Source of the DNA: Prosthecobacter debontii
GTDB taxonomy: Bacteria > Verrucomicrobiota > Verrucomicrobiia > Verrucomicrobiales > Akkermansiaceae
Length of the DNA stretch: 52,063 bases
Direction: 5' to 3'
NCBI GenBank assembly: GCA_945870855.1
Contig: CAMBTP010000017.1
Coordinates: forward strand, 1-52,063
Shown here: one piece after another, positions 47,632-52,063 of the stretch
Position numbering within the stretch: position 1 is the stretch's first letter
How the letters are laid out: each line of letters opens with the position of its first letter
Made by a program: the position numbers and the translations under genes
The notes under the pieces: model-generated
What the model was told of the DNA's origin: nothing
Seen by the model: the letters and a program-made list of their open reading frames with translations, nothing else
The model's database searches: none

Positions 47632-50436
47632 ATGAGCTACATCCGCACATTCACCACCGGCTCCGGCAAAGAGGGCAAACTCCATTCCCTCCCCGCCCTC
47701 GCGGAAAAATTTCCGAACCTTTCCCAGCTCCCCGTCTCGATCCGGATCGTGCTTGAGTCCCTGCTACGCAACAACGACGGCCTCAAGGTTTCCGACAAGG
47801 ACATCCACAACCTCGCAAACTACAACGCGAAATCCCCCGGCGATTATGAAATCCCCTTCGTCGTCGCCCGCATCGTGCTCCAGGATTTCACCGGTGTGCC
47901 GCTTCTCGTAGATCTCGCTGCGATGCGCTCTGCTGTCCACGCGATGGGCAAGGACGCGAAAATGATCGAGCCGCTCGTGCCGGTCGATCTCGTAGTCGAT
48001 CACTCGGTCCAGGTCGATTACGCAGGCACCGGAGGTTCGTTGGAGAAAAACCTCGATCTCGAATTCCACCGCAACCGCGAGCGCTACGAGTTTCTGAAAT
48101 GGGGCGAGCAAGCCTTCGATACTTTTAAAGTGGTGCCACCCGGCATCGGTATCGTCCACCAGGTGAACCTCGAATACCTAGCCAAGTGCGTGCTTGAAAA
48201 AGACGGCGTGTTTTATCCCGATACCCTCGTCGGCACCGATTCGCATACCACCATGATCAACGGCCTCGGAGTGGTCGGTTGGGGTGTAGGCGGCATTGAG
48301 GCAGAGGCGGGCATGCTCGGCCAGCCGGTCACTTTCCTCGTTCCCGAAGTCGTCGGCGTTTATCTAACAGGCGAACTCAACACCGGTGTCACCGCCACCG
48401 ACCTCGTCCTGCTTGTCACCGAAGTTTTGCGGAAAACCAAGGTCGTCGGAAAATTTGTCGAGTTCTACGGCCCCGGCGCGAAAGCCCTCTCGCTGCCCGA
48501 CCGCGCGACCATCGCCAACATGGCTCCCGAATACGGCGCGACCATGGGCTTCTTTGGCATCGATGAAATCACCACCGGCTACCTCGAAGGCACCGGCCGC
48601 TCGCCCGAGCTCTGCACCACCGTCGAAAACTACTACAAGGCCCAAGACCTCTGGGGCATCCCAACGGATCGCGACGCACTCCAGTTTTCACAAATCGTCG
48701 ATATGGATCTCTCCACGGTGAAACCCGGAGTCGCCGGCCCAAAACGCCCGCAGGATCGCATCGAGATCGATTCCCTGAAATCCAAGTGGGCAAGCCTCCT
48801 CACCGGCCCCGCTCCCGACGGTTACAACAAGCAACCCGTCATCAACACGGAATCCCCGGAAGGCCTCCCGCCCACCCTCGACAGCGAACCCGATGATCCG
48901 TCCAACATCGGCCACGGCTTCGGCGCGGAAATCGGCGTGGTCACCGAATCGAACGAAGACCCCGCCTACCCGCTCTGGGAAGTCACCGTCGATTCCAAGG
49001 ACGGCATCAAGGACACGATCACCCACGGCTCCGTCCTCATCGCCGCCATTACGTCCTGCACAAACACCTCCAACCCGAGCGTCATGCTCGCCGCCGGATT
49101 GCTCGCGCAAAAAGCCAACGCGAAAGGGCTGACCGTGAAGCCTTCAGTGAAAACCTCGCTCGGGCCCGGCTCGCGCGTCGTCACCGATTACCTCAATAAA
49201 ACCGGCCTCCAAGCGGAGCTCGACAAGCTCGGCTTCCAAACCGTCGGCTACGGCTGCACCACCTGTATCGGCAATTCAGGCCCGCTCGACTCCGGGATCG
49301 AGGATGTCGTGAAATCCGAGGACATCGTCGCCGCCTCCGTCCTTTCCGGAAACCGCAACTTCGAGGCCCGCGTCCACCAATCGATCAAGGCGAACTTCCT
49401 GATGTCGCCCCCGCTCGTCGTCGCCTTCGCCATCGCGGGCACGGTCGATATCGATATGGAGACCGAGCCGCTCGGCTTCGGCTCCGACGGCCATCCAGTT
49501 TTCCTAAAAGACATCTGGCCGACCTCCGCCGAAATCGAGGCCGCGATGAATTCGTCCCTGCGCCCCGATGTTTTCCAACGCCTCTACACCGGCTTCGCCA
49601 ACCAGAATCCGAAGTGGAACGAGATCAAATCCTCCACCGGCAACGTCTATGAATGGGATCGCGAATCCACCTACATCCAGGAGCCGCCGTTCTTCGACGG
49701 CTTCACGCCGGAGCCTCGCGACATCGTCGAGATCAAGGGCGCGCGCCCGCTCGGCATCTTCGGTGATTCCGTAACCACCGACCACATCTCCCCCGCCGGA
49801 GCGATCAAGAAAGACAGCCCCGCCGGTCGTTTTCTAACAGAAAAAGGTGTCGGATTCGCCGATTTCAACTCCTACGGCTCCCGCCGCGGCAACGACCGCA
49901 TCATGACCCGCGGCACCTTCGCCAATACCCAGGTAAAGAACGTGATGGCCGACGGCAAGGAAGGCGGCTTCACGAAGGTCCAGCCCGAGGGCAAGGTCGA
50001 GGCCATCTACGATGCCTGCCAGACCTACGCGCAGCGCGGCGAAGGCATGATCGTCTTCGGCGGCGTCGACTACGGCATGGGCTCGTCCCGCGACTGGGCC
50101 GCCAAAGGCACCGCCCTCCTCGGCATCCGCGCCGTGGTCGCGCAATCCTTCGAGCGTATCCACCGTTCCAACCTCCTCGGCATGGGCGTCCTGCCCCTCG
50201 AGTTCGCCGACGGCAAAAACGCCGCGTCTTACAACCTCGACGGCACCGAGACCTTCGACCTCGAAGGCCTCTCCAGCCCGATTAAGCCGAAGACGCCGGT
50301 GACGCTCGTCATCCGCCGCGCCAACGGCACGGTCGACAAGGCCGCACTCGTCGCCCGCATCGATACCGCAATCGAAGGCGAGTACTACCGCCACGGCGGT
50401 ATCCTCCCCTACGTCCTCCGCCAAATCCTGAAGTAA
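47632..50436 (+). CDS. acnA: aconitate hydratase A
   Basis: 934 residues, AcnA length. Interconverts citrate and isocitrate in the TCA cycle through a 4Fe-4S cluster bound by three Cys: one in [11 protein letters not shown] and two in [14 protein letters not shown]. Active-site [19 protein letters not shown] (substrate binding) and the swivelling domain [14 protein letters not shown] are present. TTGACA at 47570-47575 could be a -35 but I find no fitting -10. A terminator follows at 50458. Confidence 0.97.
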   Translation: MSYIRTFTTGSGKEGKLHSLPALAEKFPNLSQLPVSIRIVLESLLRNNDGLKVSDKDIHNLANYNAKSPGDYEIPFVVARIVLQDFTGVPLLVDLAAMRSAVHAMGKDAKMIEPLVPVDLVVDHSVQVDYAGTGGSLEKNLDLEFHRNRERYEFLKWGEQAFDTFKVVPPGIGIVHQVNLEYLAKCVLEKDGVFYPDTLVGTDSHTTMINGLGVVGWGVGGIEAEAGMLGQPVTFLVPEVVGVYLTGELNTGVTATDLVLLVTEVLRKTKVVGKFVEFYGPGAKALSLPDRATIANMAPEYGATMGFFGIDEITTGYLEGTGRSPELCTTVENYYKAQDLWGIPTDRDALQFSQIVDMDLSTVKPGVAGPKRPQDRIEIDSLKSKWASLLTGPAPDGYNKQPVINTESPEGLPPTLDSEPDDPSNIGHGFGAEIGVVTESNEDPAYPLWEVTVDSKDGIKDTITHGSVLIAAITSCTNTSNPSVMLAAGLLAQKANAKGLTVKPSVKTSLGPGSRVVTDYLNKTGLQAELDKLGFQTVGYGCTTCIGNSGPLDSGIEDVVKSEDIVAASVLSGNRNFEARVHQSIKANFLMSPPLVVAFAIAGTVDIDMETEPLGFGSDGHPVFLKDIWPTSAEIEAAMNSSLRPDVFQRLYTGFANQNPKWNEIKSSTGNVYEWDRESTYIQEPPFFDGFTPEPRDIVEIKGARPLGIFGDSVTTDHISPAGAIKKDSPAGRFLTEKGVGFADFNSYGSRRGNDRIMTRGTFANTQVKNVMADGKEGGFTKVQPEGKVEAIYDACQTYAQRGEGMIVFGGVDYGMGSSRDWAAKGTALLGIRAVVAQSFERIHRSNLLGMGVLPLEFADGKNAASYNLDGTETFDLEGLSSPIKPKTPVTLVIRRANGTVDKAALVARIDTAIEGEYYRHGGILPYVLRQILK

Positions 50437-50457
50437 GGCGTCAGGCAGGCGAAACCA

Positions 50458-50487
50458 AGGGCGGCCCCGCGAGGAGCCGCCCTTTTT
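50458..50487 (+). terminator. Rho-independent terminator of acnA
   Basis: Stem AGGGCGGC / GCCGCCCT with a loop of 10 nt, followed by TTTT. 21 bp past the acnA stop. Confidence 0.85.
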
Positions 50488-50528
50488 CATATCTTGCCCC
50501 GACCCGCCTCGGCACTTATTCGTCCTTC

Positions 50529-50999
50529 ATGGAAATCGGCGTCATCAACGGCCCTAACCTCGACCGACTCGGCAAGCGCGAGCCGGAGGTCTATGGTACC
50601 CAGACGCTCGCCGACCTCGAGAAGCTGATCGAGAAGCACGCTAAGGCCGCCGGCGCGAAGACCCGCTTTTTCCAGTCCAATCACGAAGGCGAGATCATCG
50701 ACACTATCGCGAAGTGGGCCGACAAGGGCGTGAAATTCCTGGTGATTAATCCGGGAGGCCACACCCATGTCTCTGTCGCCCTCCGCGATTCCATCGCCGG
50801 CAGCAGCATGCAAGCCGTCGAGGTGCACATCTCCAATATCTACAAGCGGGAAGAATTCCGCCATAAGTCCGTCACGGCCTCCGCCTGCGAAGGCGTGATT
50901 ACTGGCCTCGGCTTCGAAGGTTACCTGCTCGCGGTCGACTTCCTGGTCGCCAAGGCCAAGGTAAAGCCGGCCAAGGTCGCCAAGGCGAAGAAGAAGTAA
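50529..50999 (+). CDS. aroQ: type II 3-dehydroquinate dehydratase
   Basis: 156 residues. Third step of the shikimate pathway. NGPNLDRLGKREPEVYG carries the catalytic Tyr; NPGGHTHVSVALRD holds substrate-binding Asn and His; VEVHISNIYKREEFR carries the catalytic His. A Lys/Ala-rich tail of about 17 residues (KAKVKPAKVAKAKKK) is added at the C-terminus, of unknown function. Convergent with the FAD oxidoreductase gene 2 bp on. Confidence 0.95.
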   Translation: MEIGVINGPNLDRLGKREPEVYGTQTLADLEKLIEKHAKAAGAKTRFFQSNHEGEIIDTIAKWADKGVKFLVINPGGHTHVSVALRDSIAGSSMQAVEVHISNIYKREEFRHKSVTASACEGVITGLGFEGYLLAVDFLVAKAKVKPAKVAKAKKK

Positions 51000-51001
51000 G
51001 C

Positions 51002-52042
51002 CTACGCCGCGGGAAACCGCGCGAGGTCGCACTCTTTCCGTAATGCCCTACCCTCGCAAAGGTAGGCCGCCATCTCGTCAGCCATGAGGGGTGCCCAGAC
51101 GGTGCCACGCGGACCGAGTCCGCTGAAGAGATGCGTGCGCGGCTGCTGCGGGTGCGTGCCCATGAAGGGATGGTTGTCCGAGGTGCAGGGACGGACACCA
51201 GCGACGTGCGCGGTGACATCTACCTGCACCGCCTCACCGAAATAGCCACGGAAGCGGTGGATGAACTTCTCCTTCTGTAGCTCGGTCGGAGTCTCGTCCA
51301 ACTGATCCCACTGCCAGTTGGCACCGGTGCGCCAGACGCCCTGCCCGAGCGGCAAGGCCCAACCTTCGCGATTCAGGATGAAAGGCTTATCGGTGACGGA
51401 GGAGCGTAGCGTGAGTGCTTCACCTTTCGACGGCTGCCACGGGAGATATTTGAACGGGCCGCGTTGCGCGGACTTATAGCCATCGCAGTAGATGATGGCG
51501 CCGGCGCGGACCACGCGCCACGAGACGCCCTCGGCGTCGGCGACGGCGTCGACTGGATCAAACGCCGCCTCGGTCAGGTTGCCGGCAGCGAGCAATTCGG
51601 CACGGGCGTCAGCCAGGAGCTTCGGAAGGTCGACCCACGCGCCGTTCATGAGCGCGCCGCCGAAGGTATCGGTAAGACTCACGTCAAGTTCACCTTGAGC
51701 GGACGTCACGCTTTCGATGAAAGGCTGGCAGCTCCGGCACTCGGTCCGCTTGAGACCCTTGGCGCGCTGCTCCTCGTCCACAAACATACGATAGACCTGA
51801 ATCGGACGAAAGACGCCTAGTTCCGTTAGCTTGGCTTTAGCGGAGGCGAAGAGCTCTGGGTAATCCTTGGTCAGCGTGAAACGCCGCCCGGTCAGGGGTG
51901 TCATCAACCCAGCGGCGACCTGTGAAGAGGAAGACTTCCAGCGGTCATCCACGACGTGGACGGTGCGGCCACGACGCAGCAGTTCCTTGGCGAGTAACGA
52001 GCCCGCCAGGCCTTGGCCAACGATCAAAAAATCAACCTGCAT
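51002..52042 (-). CDS. FAD-dependent oxidoreductase, DAO-type
   Basis: 346 residues from the ATG at 52042; a GTG one codon upstream is possible. The N-terminal Rossmann FAD motif is LIVGQGLAGSLLAKELLRRG (res about 6-25), and the C-terminal GLGPRGTVWAPLMADEMA is the second FAD contact. The fold is that of D-amino acid or glycine oxidases, also seen in the MnmC C-terminal domain; the middle has two Cys (ECRSCQPF). Substrate unknown. The start codon lies inside a perfect 10-bp inverted repeat. Confidence 0.82.
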   Translation of the reverse strand: MQVDFLIVGQGLAGSLLAKELLRRGRTVHVVDDRWKSSSSQVAAGLMTPLTGRRFTLTKDYPELFASAKAKLTELGVFRPIQVYRMFVDEEQRAKGLKRTECRSCQPFIESVTSAQGELDVSLTDTFGGALMNGAWVDLPKLLADARAELLAAGNLTEAAFDPVDAVADAEGVSWRVVRAGAIIYCDGYKSAQRGPFKYLPWQPSKGEALTLRSSVTDKPFILNREGWALPLGQGVWRTGANWQWDQLDETPTELQKEKFIHRFRGYFGEAVQVDVTAHVAGVRPCTSDNHPFMGTHPQQPRTHLFSGLGPRGTVWAPLMADEMAAYLCEGRALRKECDLARFPAA

Positions 52043-52063
52043 CACCGGAGGGAGATGCAGGTT
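52034..52063. repeat. 10-bp perfect inverted repeat over gene start at window end
   Basis: Arms AACCTGCATC (52034-52043) and GATGCAGGTT (52054-52063), spacer 10 nt. In the minus-strand mRNA the ATG would sit in the 3' arm of a hairpin. It may be regulatory or an end artefact. Confidence 0.7.

Noticed and set aside
50529..50999. Unusual GGHTH in the AroQ active-site loop
   Set aside because: Type II enzymes vary at this position (for example GGLTH in mycobacteria) and the catalytic Tyr and His are intact, so it is probably normal variation.

Overview
This is a GC-rich bacterial chromosome segment of about 52 kb. It is densely coded and carries a complete tuf / tRNA / secE-nusG-rplKAJL-rpoBC block. 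Best guess: a Verrucomicrobiota (PVC superphylum) member. This is inferred from protein style (a long two-helix SecE, an Ala/Glu-tailed L10, a PurU/XylA/type II AroQ mix), weak Shine-Dalgarno signals, AT-rich TTTAAA-type spacers, and palindromic GGTAGGG(C/T) elements between genes. There is no rRNA or phage gene to settle it. I saw no CRISPR array and no intact transposase.

Layout. 1-290: tandem 96-bp repeats. 291-5594: a copper island with a Cu+-ATPase (minus strand) divergent from a small Cys-rich exported protein, a multicopper oxidase fused to a CopB-like outer-membrane barrel, and two small lipoproteins, one with a YHS/TRASH-like metal motif. 5592-7113: two families of palindromic repeat elements around a Gfo/Idh/MocA oxidoreductase. 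7119-10999: a membrane-anchored unknown coupled to an IscA-like protein, pgi, a GxxExxY cassette framed by inverted repeats, and apt. 11166-24611: the core transcription/translation block on the minus strand, starting from a good sigma70 promoter upstream of tRNA-Thr and ending at a strong terminator after rpoC. 24650-32471: a YmdB-like phosphoesterase, a fatty-acid/sterol hydroxylase-type membrane protein, an Ala-Pro-Glu repeat lipoprotein, and a run of cupin, unknown secreted protein, prc, yggS and DUF971. 32648-35327: purU and xylA separated by a 500-bp nested pair of MITE-like elements. 35381-39359: a DNA-repair set of a cysteine-free family-4-like uracil-DNA glycosylase, an Lhr-type helicase and a PdeM-like phosphoesterase. 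39360-41280: a LOG-family protein and gmk. 41396-46833: a MacB-type ABC export operon with a Cys-rich lipoprotein at one end and, at the other, a second small Cys-rich exported protein that resembles the one in the copper island. 46870-47486: a hicBA toxin-antitoxin pair between imperfect 32-bp direct repeats. 47632-52042: acnA, aroQ and a FAD-dependent oxidoreductase.

How it fits together. Two operons look like envelope metal-stress systems. In the first, the ATPase moves Cu+ out of the cytoplasm and the oxidase-barrel fusion plus metal-motif lipoproteins handle it outside. The second is an ABC tripartite-type exporter. Both contain a member of the same small Cys-rich secreted family, which I cannot assign to a known family and regard as the most promising undescribed component. 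The other points most worth checking are the oxidase-barrel fusion, the cysteine-free UDG sitting with an Lhr helicase, and the nested MITE with a TA target duplication. All functions are read from sequence; nothing was searched or computed.
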